64,000 nucleotides of DNA from Methanobrevibacter gottschalkii DSM 11977 (GTDB lineage Archaea; Methanobacteriota; Methanobacteria; Methanobacteriales; Methanobacteriaceae): the NCBI RefSeq assembly GCF_003814835.1, contig NZ_RKRG01000002.1, forward strand, positions 310,001 through 374,000, written 5' to 3'. How positions within the stretch are numbered: position 1 is the stretch's first letter; each line of letters opens with the position of its first letter. The notes beneath the pieces are model-generated. The model was not told the origin of the DNA. It worked only from the letters and a program-made list of their open reading frames with translations, and ran no database searches. The translations under genes and the position numbers were made by a program. Positions 29,096 to 36,993 of this stretch are shown in pieces.

Positions 29096-30535
29096 ATGGA
29101 AGACGTAATCTATAACTATCTTATAAAACAGTTATCTGAAGTACCTATGATTCTAAACAGGAGATTATCATATAAAAACATCAAGTTCAATAACAAAAAC
29201 GAATTTGATAAGCTCAGATTAATGATTGACAGTTTTTTAGATGGGGAATCTGAAGAAAGATACTTTGTACTTCCGGGAATTCGTGGGGTTGGAAAAACAA
29301 CAATATTATACCAATGCTATGAGTACCTGTTAAAGGAAAAAAACTTCAATTCAAGTGATCTGTTATACATTTCATGTGAAACAACTAATTTCGCAGGGGA
29401 AACAGATATCAAAAAAATAATAGAAATTTATTTAGATGAAATTCACAATACGTCCCCCGCACTTTTGGATAGGCCTGTTTTCATTTTCATAGATGAAGCG
29501 CACTTTGACATGAATTGGGCAATGAACGGAAAAACCCTTTATGATGAATCCCCATATATTTTCCTGATATTGGCAGGTTCATCATCACTTCATCTAAATT
29601 ATAATTCTGATGCTGCCAGAAGGCTCAATATACTGCCGGTCATGCCATTAAACTATTCCCAGCACTTAAGCTTAAAGTACAACTACCAAACAGATATCGG
29701 AAATGACTTAATCGATTTGATATTCACAGGAAACATTGAAGCAGCACAGGAAAAGGAACTAAAAATCCAAAAGGACTTAATAAGCTTAAATAGTTATCCA
29801 TTAAATGACTGGAACATTTATTTAAACTATGGCGGATTTCCAGCAACATTCAACATCAAATTCGAGGACATAATTGTATCTAAACTATGGACAATAATAT
29901 CCAAAGTAATAACTGTCGACATGGCGAATGTATTCAATTTAAACAAGAACAATCAAAACCTGGCTTATAAAACATTGGTGTATCTGGCATCACAAAAACC
30001 GGGAGAAATATCACATGACAAACTGTCAAACTACTTGGATTGCGGCAAAACAACAATAAACAATATTATCAACACATTGGAAAAGACACAATTGATATTT
30101 CACAGTGAAGCTTATGGTGGAGCTTCCAAAAAAGTTAAAAAACCATGGAAATATAATCTTGCAACACCAAGTATCAGAAACTGCATAAACATAAAATTCG
30201 GAAACAGCGCAGGATCAAAAAGTGAATATGAAGGAATATTACTGGAAAACCAAATTGCATCTAATCTATTTAACCTAAACAACAATAACACATCATTCGA
30301 CTTCAATGTTTATTATGATTCGCAAAAGGGAGGCGTAGACTTTATCGTTAAAAAATTATTCGGCAATGCAATACCGATAGAATCAGGGATAGGCAGCAAA
30401 ACAAGAAGACAAATAAAAAAAGCAATGAATAAATATGATGCAGATTATGGAATTGTGGTTTCAAATAAAACAGATTTCATAGAAAAAGAAGATGATGTGA
30501 TATTCATACCTCCAAAAACATTCACATTTTTATAA
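29096..30535 (+). CDS. AAA-type ATPase with C-terminal nuclease-like domain (type C, copy 2)
   Basis: Paralogue of the gene at 26178. Walker A is GIRGVGKTT (about 63-71), Walker B FIFIDEAHF and the sensor-like strand LAGSSSLHL. A winged-helix-like region (LSNYLDCGKTTINNIINTLE) lies near 300-340. The C-terminal domain has GGVDFIVKK and IPIESGIG, a degenerate PD-(D/E)XK-like core. The two proteins end almost identically (IPPKTFTFL versus ISPKTFSFL). GGAGGA at 29084-29089 fits ATG 29096 best; an adjacent ATG at 29093 would add one residue. Unlike copy 1, its upstream region shows no clear evenly spaced palindromes. Confidence 0.83.
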   Translation: MEDVIYNYLIKQLSEVPMILNRRLSYKNIKFNNKNEFDKLRLMIDSFLDGESEERYFVLPGIRGVGKTTILYQCYEYLLKEKNFNSSDLLYISCETTNFAGETDIKKIIEIYLDEIHNTSPALLDRPVFIFIDEAHFDMNWAMNGKTLYDESPYIFLILAGSSSLHLNYNSDAARRLNILPVMPLNYSQHLSLKYNYQTDIGNDLIDLIFTGNIEAAQEKELKIQKDLISLNSYPLNDWNIYLNYGGFPATFNIKFEDIIVSKLWTIISKVITVDMANVFNLNKNNQNLAYKTLVYLASQKPGEISHDKLSNYLDCGKTTINNIINTLEKTQLIFHSEAYGGASKKVKKPWKYNLATPSIRNCINIKFGNSAGSKSEYEGILLENQIASNLFNLNNNNTSFDFNVYYDSQKGGVDFIVKKLFGNAIPIESGIGSKTRRQIKKAMNKYDADYGIVVSNKTDFIEKEDDVIFIPPKTFTFL

Positions 30536-30725
30536 AAACTGCTGTAGGAATTCTCATTTTCATTGAATCTGAGTTGATTGGTAGGTAAATTATGGCTTTG
30601 AGTTTTGTTTATTTATTTGATGGATCTGAGATTCTGCTTATTTATCAAATATTCTTTTTATTGCTTTGAATATTGTCATTCTTTAAAAATGTATTGAATA
30701 TTCATTTAACACAATTTTTGAGTAT

Positions 30726-31181
30726 TTAAATGTTATATTTAATGAATTGTATAGTACGCTTCTGTTCACTTAGATTTTTTAATTCTATTTCTTCAAAAAG
30801 TCCAAATCCGTTATCTAAACTGATTACATAATCCAAATTATAATGATTATATATTATGACTTGTGAGCAATCTATAAAACTTACCTTAAAGCTATTTTGA
30901 TTGTATTTTTCAAAAACGGATAATACATTGTCATTGTACATGCTGATTTCACTTTCATGAATGATGGTGAAATTGTCCTTTAGATAATTGTAAACTGTTC
31001 TAACCAACCCAATGTCTTTTGTTTTCTGCCCAATAATTGTCATTACTTCAGCCAATATTCCGTCTGTGATGTAGCAGTCATTATTAAGCATGTCCTTGTT
31101 TTCAATGGCCTTTTGGTGAAGCCCATCATTTTTCCTAAACAATGCAATGATGAATGATGAATCGATTAACAGTTTGCTCAT
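30726..31181 (-). CDS. PIN-domain toxin (VapC-type)
   Basis: A 151-residue PIN-domain protein, the usual toxin of VapBC systems, cutting RNA at a metal centre. The acidic residues are visible: Asp7 in LLIDSSF, Glu45 in ILAEV, Asp104 in FIDCS and Asp123 in ISLDNG. The start overlaps the antitoxin gene by 4 bp, the classic translational coupling. It lies in the ATPase island between type C and type A ATPases; such pairs often stabilise mobile regions. Its RNA target is unknown. Confidence 0.85.
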   Translation of the reverse strand: MSKLLIDSSFIIALFRKNDGLHQKAIENKDMLNNDCYITDGILAEVMTIIGQKTKDIGLVRTVYNYLKDNFTIIHESEISMYNDNVLSVFEKYNQNSFKVSFIDCSQVIIYNHYNLDYVISLDNGFGLFEEIELKNLSEQKRTIQFIKYNI

Positions 31182-31420
31182 TTGTATAGACTCCTTTTTA
31201 GTTCAACTGCATTTCTTGGATCATCATCTTCAATGATTCCGATTACATCTTCTAAACTTACTTTTTTTCTTGGTTTTATTATGATTTCATTTTCTTCATT
31301 GATGAACCAGTCAATAACTGTGTCTTTACTGTTCAGTTCTTTAAATTGACTGCGAATGACCTTGGGTATGGCCAGTTGATAGTTTTTATATAATGTTGTT
31401 GTAGCTAGTATATTATCCAT
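31178..31420 (-). CDS. AbrB-type antitoxin (VapB-type)
   Basis: An 80-residue SpoVT/AbrB-like protein. The swapped-hairpin DNA-binding part is N-terminal (YKNYQLAIPKVIRSQF and a strand ending IIIKPRK); the acidic C-terminal tail (EDVIGIIEDDDP) probably binds and blocks the toxin. It precedes and overlaps the PIN toxin gene by 4 bp. A 19-bp near-perfect palindrome about 36 bp upstream of its start is a likely operator for autoregulation. Confidence 0.82.
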   Translation of the reverse strand: MDNILATTTLYKNYQLAIPKVIRSQFKELNSKDTVIDWFINEENEIIIKPRKKVSLEDVIGIIEDDDPRNAVELKRSLYK

Positions 31421-31455
31421 GATTTTCAGACTCCTGTATTATTGTTGATTAATTA

Positions 31456-31474
31456 TATATTTTCAGAAAATATA
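31456..31474 (-). promoter_or_regulatory. Putative operator palindrome of the VapBC pair
   Basis: TATATTTTCAGAAAATATA is a 19-bp inverted repeat with one central base, located 36 bp upstream of the antitoxin start and overlapping TATA-like sequence. Antitoxins of this class usually repress their own operon. Confidence 0.6.
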
Positions 31475-31813
31475 AAATTATCTGAAATTTAAGCTCTTTC
31501 AAAAACTTGTGTGATTTGAATTTTGATTAGTTTTTGAGTCATGAAATTTTTTTATTGATATTTTTTCTTATTTTTTAATTTAAATGTAGTAAAATTAATA
31601 TATTAAGTGAAAATTATATATTAATAGGGTTAAATATAAAATAAAAGATTCATATAATGGTATGAAATCAAAAGAACTTAAACATTCGATTTTACCCAAA
31701 TTTTTCTGGATTCTGTCAATCTTATGTTTTTTCCCCATTTGGTTATGAAAATATTGAAGATAATCTTATTTTTGAGAATGGAATTGCTATTTGTTCATAG
31801 TTATCGAACAAAT
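31475..31813. other. AT-rich intergenic stretch without a supported gene
   Basis: Contains only short frames. A 28-codon frame near 31662 (MKSKELKHS) ends quickly and a following frame is equally short, so this may be a decayed gene, but I cannot identify it. No clear promoter is seen. Confidence 0.35.
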
Positions 31814-31980
31814 TTCACTAAAAGTAGTACATAATTCAATATGTATTATGCAAATGCCAACATGAAGCTGGTCAAAAGGAACCAGAAGTTGCATAGTCCT
31901 GATTTGCCATTGCTGATTGGTGATGTTGTAAAAGAGGTTAGTGAACCCGCTATATTGACACACAACAAAAGATTATTTTA
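31814..31980 (+). pseudogene. DUF1848 3'-end remnant R2 with degenerate hairpin repeat
   Basis: Bases 31814-31832 match the start of the AGCGGA repeat (TTCACTAAAA then ATAATTC) but the hairpin is lost. From about 31835 the sequence matches the end of the DUF1848 gene: YANANMKLVKRNQKLH, then LPLLIGDVVKEVSEP. Compensating one-base changes near 31950-31970 break and restore the frame, which ends RLF plus TAA (31979-31981). As in R1 the KEGDV residues are absent. The TAA shares TTAA with the stop of the convergent ATPase A2. Confidence 0.85.
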
Positions 31981-33216
31981 AAATATTTCATCATGGTTAA
32001 AGTTTTTCAAAAAATCAATTATATTCATGTGTTTTATGCCATTTTGAGGTTGGACAGTTCTATCCATTGATAATACATATTTTGGATAATTATCTTTAAT
32101 CATTAATAATGGCCTAAACTCCCTTTCAATTGTTTCATCATTTTCCAGTAGATATGTAACTTGTATGTAGATTTTTTGGTTATTTTTTTTACATATGAAG
32201 TCTATTTCATAGTCATTTACTTTTCCTATTGTTATTTTATATCCATGTCGCTTTAATTCGATGAATATTATGTTTTCTAATATGTGGTCTATATTTCTTT
32301 GCTTTTCCTCAAGTTGTGATTTATAAAATCCAGTGTCGAGTAAATAATATTTTTCAGAGCCTATAATTTCTTTTTTTCCAGCAATATCTTCTTTTGAGGC
32401 TTTTGCAATTAGGTATGCATTTTCAAGATATTCTAAGTAATTGTAGATAGTTGGTTTTGTAATTCTAAGTTTTTCATGTTTTAAGTATTTGTATACTGCA
32501 TTTGCTGATATTAAATTTCCTGTGTTTTCAATTATATATTTTACAATTCTATTGAACAATCCAACATTTCTAATTTCATATCTTTCTACTATGTCATTTA
32601 GGATTATGGAAGAGTATATTCCATTTAACACTAGCTCTTTGTCATGTTGGGAGGATATGGTGAGAGGTATTCCGCCATATTTTTGGTATTCTTCGAAAAA
32701 GTTTTCCAAATCACTATTTAGTTCATTTGTTATTGAAGGGGGGTGATTTAATTCTTGTTTATAATCTAAAAATTCATTAAATGAAAATGGATATAGTTCT
32801 ATATTTACGTATCTTCCAGTTAATAATGTTGCAAATTCTGCAGACATTAATTTTGAGTTGGATCCTGTAATGTATATGTCGGTGTTTTCTAGTTTGTAGT
32901 AGCTGTTGATACTTACTTCCCATTCTTTAACATTTTGTATTTCATCAAAGAATAAATAAACTTTGTTTTCATGGGATTCTATGAACGGAACTACAATTTC
33001 ATCTAGTTGTTCTCGTGTTTTTATGTGATTGTATGTGGGTAACTCTAAATCTATTAGTAGTATATCTTCATCTTTGGTTCCTCTTTTTTTAAGTTCATGG
33101 ATAATTAATTTGAATAAATAGGATTTGCCGCAACGTCTCATGCCCGTTATTATTTTTATTAAATTTTTGCCCATAAAATTGTAAATTTTTTCTAGATATA
33201 ATTCTCTTTTTACCAT
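31978..33216 (-). CDS. AAA_14/DUF4143-type ATPase (type A, copy 2)
   Basis: A 412-residue paralogue of the gene at 21054. Walker A is GMRRCGKS, Walker B LFFDEIQN, followed by YITGSNSKLMSAEFA. The middle winged-helix-like region contains ANAVYKYLKHEKLRITKPTIYNY. The C-terminal DUF4143 domain has GYKITIGKVNDYEIDF and IYIQVT, again QVT in place of ExK. The start is ATG 33216, with GAGGG a few bases upstream; a GTG 15 bases earlier lies in the first upstream repeat. It is oriented opposite to copy 1. Three repeats at 40-bp spacing lie upstream and DUF1848 remnant R2 lies downstream. Confidence 0.85.
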   Translation of the reverse strand: MVKRELYLEKIYNFMGKNLIKIITGMRRCGKSYLFKLIIHELKKRGTKDEDILLIDLELPTYNHIKTREQLDEIVVPFIESHENKVYLFFDEIQNVKEWEVSINSYYKLENTDIYITGSNSKLMSAEFATLLTGRYVNIELYPFSFNEFLDYKQELNHPPSITNELNSDLENFFEEYQKYGGIPLTISSQHDKELVLNGIYSSIILNDIVERYEIRNVGLFNRIVKYIIENTGNLISANAVYKYLKHEKLRITKPTIYNYLEYLENAYLIAKASKEDIAGKKEIIGSEKYYLLDTGFYKSQLEEKQRNIDHILENIIFIELKRHGYKITIGKVNDYEIDFICKKNNQKIYIQVTYLLENDETIEREFRPLLMIKDNYPKYVLSMDRTVQPQNGIKHMNIIDFLKNFNHDEIF

Positions 33217-33231
33217 ATTGTCCCTCAACAC

Positions 33232-33331
33232 ATAGTTTTATATAAAATACTATTTTTACTTAATTAGATAAATAGTTTTATATAGAATACTTTTTATACT
33301 TACTTTATTAAATAGTTTTGTATAAAATAAA
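33232..33331 (-). promoter_or_regulatory. Three TATA-containing repeats at exact 40-bp spacing upstream of ATPase A2
   Basis: ATAGTTTTATATAAAATACT (33232-33251), ATAGTTTTATATAGAATACT (33272-33291) and ATAGTTTTGTATAAAATAAA (33312-33331) start exactly 40 bp apart. Each is an imperfect palindrome centred on TTTTATATAAAA, so it could act as TATA element and operator at once. The nearest copy lies 16 bp from the ATPase start. Confidence 0.8.
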
Positions 33332-33469
33332 ATATTTTTTTCCAGTTAACTAATATTAAAGAAACAAATTAATTATTAATTTAAAATTAAAGATATATAA
33401 TACTATGTTTAAGCAAAAAACAGTATTATGGTCAGTATAAATAAAAATAAAGATTAATCAATATTTATT

Positions 33470-33667
33470 TCTGTTGGATGATATCGGGACATATAACTGA
33501 TTATCATAGATTCAGATATTTCTATGCAGATTACAGCTTGAAACTTGTTGATGAATCAAAAGTTGCATCATAATGATTGTCCTTACTGACTGGCAATGTT
33601 AAGGTAATGGTGTTGCTAAGGAAGTTTCAGAACTTGATATATTGATGCTCAGTAAAAATTATTTTAA
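33470..33667 (+). pseudogene. DUF1848 3'-end remnant R3
   Basis: The longest and most decayed remnant. GATATCGGGACATATAACTG (33479-33498) matches the intact gene at the codons for DIGAYN. The following bases align with HGCKYCYAN, but both Cys codons have become Phe codons. The tail retains matches to QKLH, GDVK, VVKEV, EP and TQ before ATTTTAA at 33661-33667. Several shifts and stops are present. It lies between the type A and type B ATPases, repeating the order seen around R1. Confidence 0.75.
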
Positions 33668-33682
33668 TTATTTTGTATGTAT

Positions 33683-33784
33683 TTGGTAACAGTTTGAAGA
33701 GTTAAACTTTACTTCATCTGTTTGAAGTATAAACTTTTACTTCATTCATTTGAAGTTACAGCAGTAACTTTAACAATATGAAGT
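33683..33784 (+). promoter_or_regulatory. Three ACTTCA-N6-TGAAGT repeats plus a half-site at exact 28-bp spacing upstream of ATPase B2
   Basis: ACTTCATCTGTTTGAAGT (33711-33728), ACTTCATTCATTTGAAGT (33739-33756) and ACTTTAACAATATGAAGT (33767-33784) start exactly 28 bp apart. A fourth right half-site TTTGAAGA (33693-33700) fits the same 28-bp register. TATA-like sequence follows at about 33786-33815, so they lie just upstream of the promoter. Confidence 0.8.
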
Positions 33785-33843
33785 ACTTTAAATTATTAAA
33801 GTATATGTGCTTTAAAATACATAGTTTAAGATAGGTGTTTTAA

Positions 33844-35031
33844 ATGAGTATTGTTCCATTGCATATTCCAATTAATGAAATCGACAGATATTTCTATAAC
33901 CGGACTGAAGATATTAAAAAAATTGAGTATTATCTAAATTCATTGGAAATCGGAATATCTCAATCATTATTAATAAGGGGAGTTAGAGGTGTTGGAAAAA
34001 CTTTTTTACTTCAAAAATTAAAACAGGACTCAAAAAAGAATTTTCTGGTTTCATACATTGATATTTCAAGAATTGTGGGCATTGATGATACGCAGTTAAC
34101 TGCACAATCAGTTTTATTGGAATTATTGGACGAAATGAACAATACAATCTATGATAAGATACATGACGGTAAAAAAGTAACTTTTCTTTTGAAAAAATTA
34201 ATTGACAAATTAAAAATTAAAGATTTCAGCTTTTCAAAAGGCATTCATATGGCTGAAATACCAATACCAGCAACCGAAGACAATTACAAAAAAATCAGTA
34301 AATTTGTAATGGAATATCCTCAAAATGTTGTTGAAAGTATTGATGGCATTAATGGATTCATAATTATAATTGATGAATTCCAGATGCTTAAAAAGTTAAA
34401 AAATCCAGAATCCTTTTTTTGGTTAATGAGGAGTTATAGTCAATTCCAATCAAATGTCAGTTATGTGATGAGCGGATCAATCTCACAAACATCAGATGCA
34501 ATTGAAATGTTGAATGGAGCAACTGGAGCATTTGGTGGAAGGATGATGCAAATAAATATAGATCCTTTCACAAAGCATGAAACCAAATCTTATTTCAATG
34601 ACAGATTTCCAGAAATAAAATTCACTGACGATGGTTTTAATCGTTTTTATGAGTATACAAAAGGAATTCCAATGTATATAAATAGCTTTTACAATGCATT
34701 ATCATCCCATGAAACATATGATGAAAAATCAATAGATTATATTTTCCTCAATAACATGGACCAAATTCTTGTAATGTGGATTAGGATATGGGGTACTTTA
34801 AACAAATATGAAAAAAAGATAATATGCGCCATGTTAAACAAAGAGAATATTTCCTGGTCTAAACTGGAAAGGAGTTTAGACATGTCTCCAGCTACTTTAA
34901 CCAAGTATATTAAAACTCTACAGGATAAGGGAATCATAAAATATCATGATGGAAATTATAATTTTGAAGATTTAATGTTAAAAACATGGCTGAATAATGA
35001 AAAAGAGAGGACTGGTGTTTATCCTCAATAG
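33844..35031 (+). CDS. Archaeal ATPase_2-type ATPase (type B, copy 2)
   Basis: A 395-residue paralogue of the type B gene at 22589. Walker A is GVRGVGKT (about 46-53), Walker B IIIIDEFQM, and VMSGSIS the sensor-like strand. It shares GAFGGRM and KGIPMYIN with copy 1. The C-terminal winged-helix-like region is LERSLDMSPATLTKYIKTLQDKG (near 345-367). AGGTG lies 9 bp before ATG 33844. It is in the opposite orientation to copy 1 and is the last gene of the island; cobQ follows convergently 17 bp away. Confidence 0.83.
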   Translation: MSIVPLHIPINEIDRYFYNRTEDIKKIEYYLNSLEIGISQSLLIRGVRGVGKTFLLQKLKQDSKKNFLVSYIDISRIVGIDDTQLTAQSVLLELLDEMNNTIYDKIHDGKKVTFLLKKLIDKLKIKDFSFSKGIHMAEIPIPATEDNYKKISKFVMEYPQNVVESIDGINGFIIIIDEFQMLKKLKNPESFFWLMRSYSQFQSNVSYVMSGSISQTSDAIEMLNGATGAFGGRMMQINIDPFTKHETKSYFNDRFPEIKFTDDGFNRFYEYTKGIPMYINSFYNALSSHETYDEKSIDYIFLNNMDQILVMWIRIWGTLNKYEKKIICAMLNKENISWSKLERSLDMSPATLTKYIKTLQDKGIIKYHDGNYNFEDLMLKTWLNNEKERTGVYPQ

Positions 35032-35048
35032 ATGACTTCAACAGGCAG

Positions 35049-36578
35049 TTATTTGGAAAATAACAGGTCATCGATAATATCCATATCCAAATTTTCTTCA
35101 ACAATTTCGGCTAATCTGTTTAGGGAATAATCTTTTTGAGTTTCATATGGGTCTTCACCATATCTGGCTTCAAGGCCTTTTTTAGTACGTATGTAGTTTA
35201 AAAATTCTCTTCTGAAGTTGTAATTGTGGAATATTCCATGAAAATAAGTTGCAAAGATGTTTCCATTGCATGCCCCATCAATCATTCCCTCATCATTGTT
35301 TCCCTGTCCTTTTTTAACATTTAATAATGCTTTAGAGCTTAATAGTTCACTGGTACCTTCGTGAATCTCATAGCCTGTAATGCTTTCACCTGCAATGTTT
35401 TTAAATATTGCACCAGCAATACCATCGAGATTATCCGGTATTGTGGCTTCTGATTGGGTTACGATTTTGTCTGCTCTTGAAAATTCAGATTCAATATCTA
35501 AAAGGCCAAGACCATTTACTGTTCCGTGTTTTGATTCCCTTTTTTCATCATCATAAATGACATTTCCAAGAATTTGCAGGCCTCCGCATATTCCGATTAT
35601 TGGTATTTCATCTGCTTTTTTAATTATTTGATCTGCAAGACCGCTTTTGCGAAGTTCAAACATGTCTTCTGTTGAGTTGCGTGTTCCGGGAATTATGATA
35701 GCATCAACATCACTTATATTGTCGTTGATGTCAATCATTTTAAGTGCAACATCATCTTCATATTCAAACGGGTCAATATCTGTGAAATTGGCTATTTTTG
35801 GAAGTCTAATGACGCCAATTGTAATGTCCTTATCTTCTGCAAAGCTATGTGTGGTTAGTGAGGCGGAATCTTCTTCAGGCAATTTTAAAGTTTCATCATA
35901 TGGGAGAACTCCTAAAACGGGTTCGCCGGTAATTTCTTCAATTCTGTCAAGCCCTGGTTTTAAAATATCCAGATTGCCTCTAAATTTGTTTATGACAGTT
36001 GCTTTTAATCTTGACCTGTCATAATCATCAAGCAATACGTAAGTTCCTGCAATTGCTGCAAAAACACCGCCCATTTCGATATCTGCTATTAAAATAACAT
36101 TTGCGTCTGCAAGATGTGCAATTTCCATATTTGCAATATCCTGATCACGCATATTGATTTCAGCAGGAGAACCTGCTCCTTCAATAATAATCACATCATA
36201 CTCCTCTTTTAGAATATTGAAGCTTTCTTTTATAGCTTCTAATGCGGTATCATGGTATTTATGCTGGTAGTCATAGAAATCCATATCCCCGATGGATTTT
36301 CCCTGAATAATCACATTTGATGTGAAATCTCCTTTTGGTTTGAGTAAAACGGGATTCATATGTATGCTCGGTTCAACCATCGCTGCTTCTGCCTGTAGCA
36401 TCTGTGCTATTCCAATTTCACCATTTTCTTTGGTGGTGTATGAGTTTAAAGACATGTTCTGTGATTTGAAAGGAGCTACTTTGTATCCTCTGTTTTTATA
36501 TATTCTACATAATGCAGCTACAAGCATACTTTTTCCAGCATTTGATGAGGTTCCTTGAACCATGATACAGTTTGTCAT
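35049..36578 (-). CDS. cobQ: Cobyric acid synthase
   Basis: Amidates four carboxyl groups of adenosylcobyrinic a,c-diamide using glutamine and ATP in cobalamin synthesis, needed for methanogen methyltransferases. The N-terminal dethiobiotin-synthetase-like domain begins with the P-loop GTSSNAGKS (9-17) and contains KSQNMSLNSY. The C-terminal glutaminase domain has nucleophile Cys in GICGGLQ (about 333) and the catalytic His in YFHGIFHN. The 509 residues are full length. It lies convergent to the ATPase island and marks its right border; cobA at 7 kb acts earlier in the same pathway. Confidence 0.96.
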   Translation of the reverse strand: MTNCIMVQGTSSNAGKSMLVAALCRIYKNRGYKVAPFKSQNMSLNSYTTKENGEIGIAQMLQAEAAMVEPSIHMNPVLLKPKGDFTSNVIIQGKSIGDMDFYDYQHKYHDTALEAIKESFNILKEEYDVIIIEGAGSPAEINMRDQDIANMEIAHLADANVILIADIEMGGVFAAIAGTYVLLDDYDRSRLKATVINKFRGNLDILKPGLDRIEEITGEPVLGVLPYDETLKLPEEDSASLTTHSFAEDKDITIGVIRLPKIANFTDIDPFEYEDDVALKMIDINDNISDVDAIIIPGTRNSTEDMFELRKSGLADQIIKKADEIPIIGICGGLQILGNVIYDDEKRESKHGTVNGLGLLDIESEFSRADKIVTQSEATIPDNLDGIAGAIFKNIAGESITGYEIHEGTSELLSSKALLNVKKGQGNNDEGMIDGACNGNIFATYFHGIFHNYNFRREFLNYIRTKKGLEARYGEDPYETQKDYSLNRLAEIVEENLDMDIIDDLLFSK

Positions 36579-36993
36579 GCTTGAATATATCTAGTTAATA
36601 TTATAAATAATTTTTAAATGAATTTAATTTAATCATATTTGATGCATTTAATATTGTTATTTGGGATTCAGAAAAATGATTTTGTGTTAATAATTAAGGG
36701 TTAAATGAAGTTAATAGAATTTTATTGCCGGTTACATTATTCATTGGAGTTTTGTAAGGTAATAATGTCATAAAAGAATGCTTTTTATATTTGTTTTGTC
36801 TTCTAAAATTCACTTTTTGATTTTGGTTTGTTTTCATTGTTGAATTGAAATTACAAAAACCCAATTATTAAAGTAACTTTTGTTTACTAAATTAGAAACC
36901 TTTATATAATATACGGATTTAAATAATATTTAAATAGTATATTTAACTTAATTTTTTAATGATGAATTTATTTATTGAAAGGAGGTTTATTTT
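36579..36993. other. Divergent intergenic region with the lonB promoter
   Basis: A 415-bp AT-rich gap between divergent cobQ and lonB. GAAACCTTTATATAATATA (36895-36913) is a good archaeal BRE/TATA for lonB, leaving an mRNA leader of roughly 60 bases, and AAAGGAGGT (36978-36986) is an unusually strong ribosome binding site. No gene or repeat was found in the rest. Confidence 0.6.

Noticed and set aside
20882-35040. Integrated virus or conjugative element
   Set aside because: No integrase, capsid, terminase or conjugation gene is visible; the island has only ATPases, nuclease-like genes, toxin-antitoxin genes and remnants.
35040-35070. Bidirectional terminator between ATPase B2 and cobQ
   Set aside because: A hairpin (GTTATTT/AAATAAC, 35049-35065) exists but no T-tract follows on either strand, and most of it lies inside the cobQ coding end.
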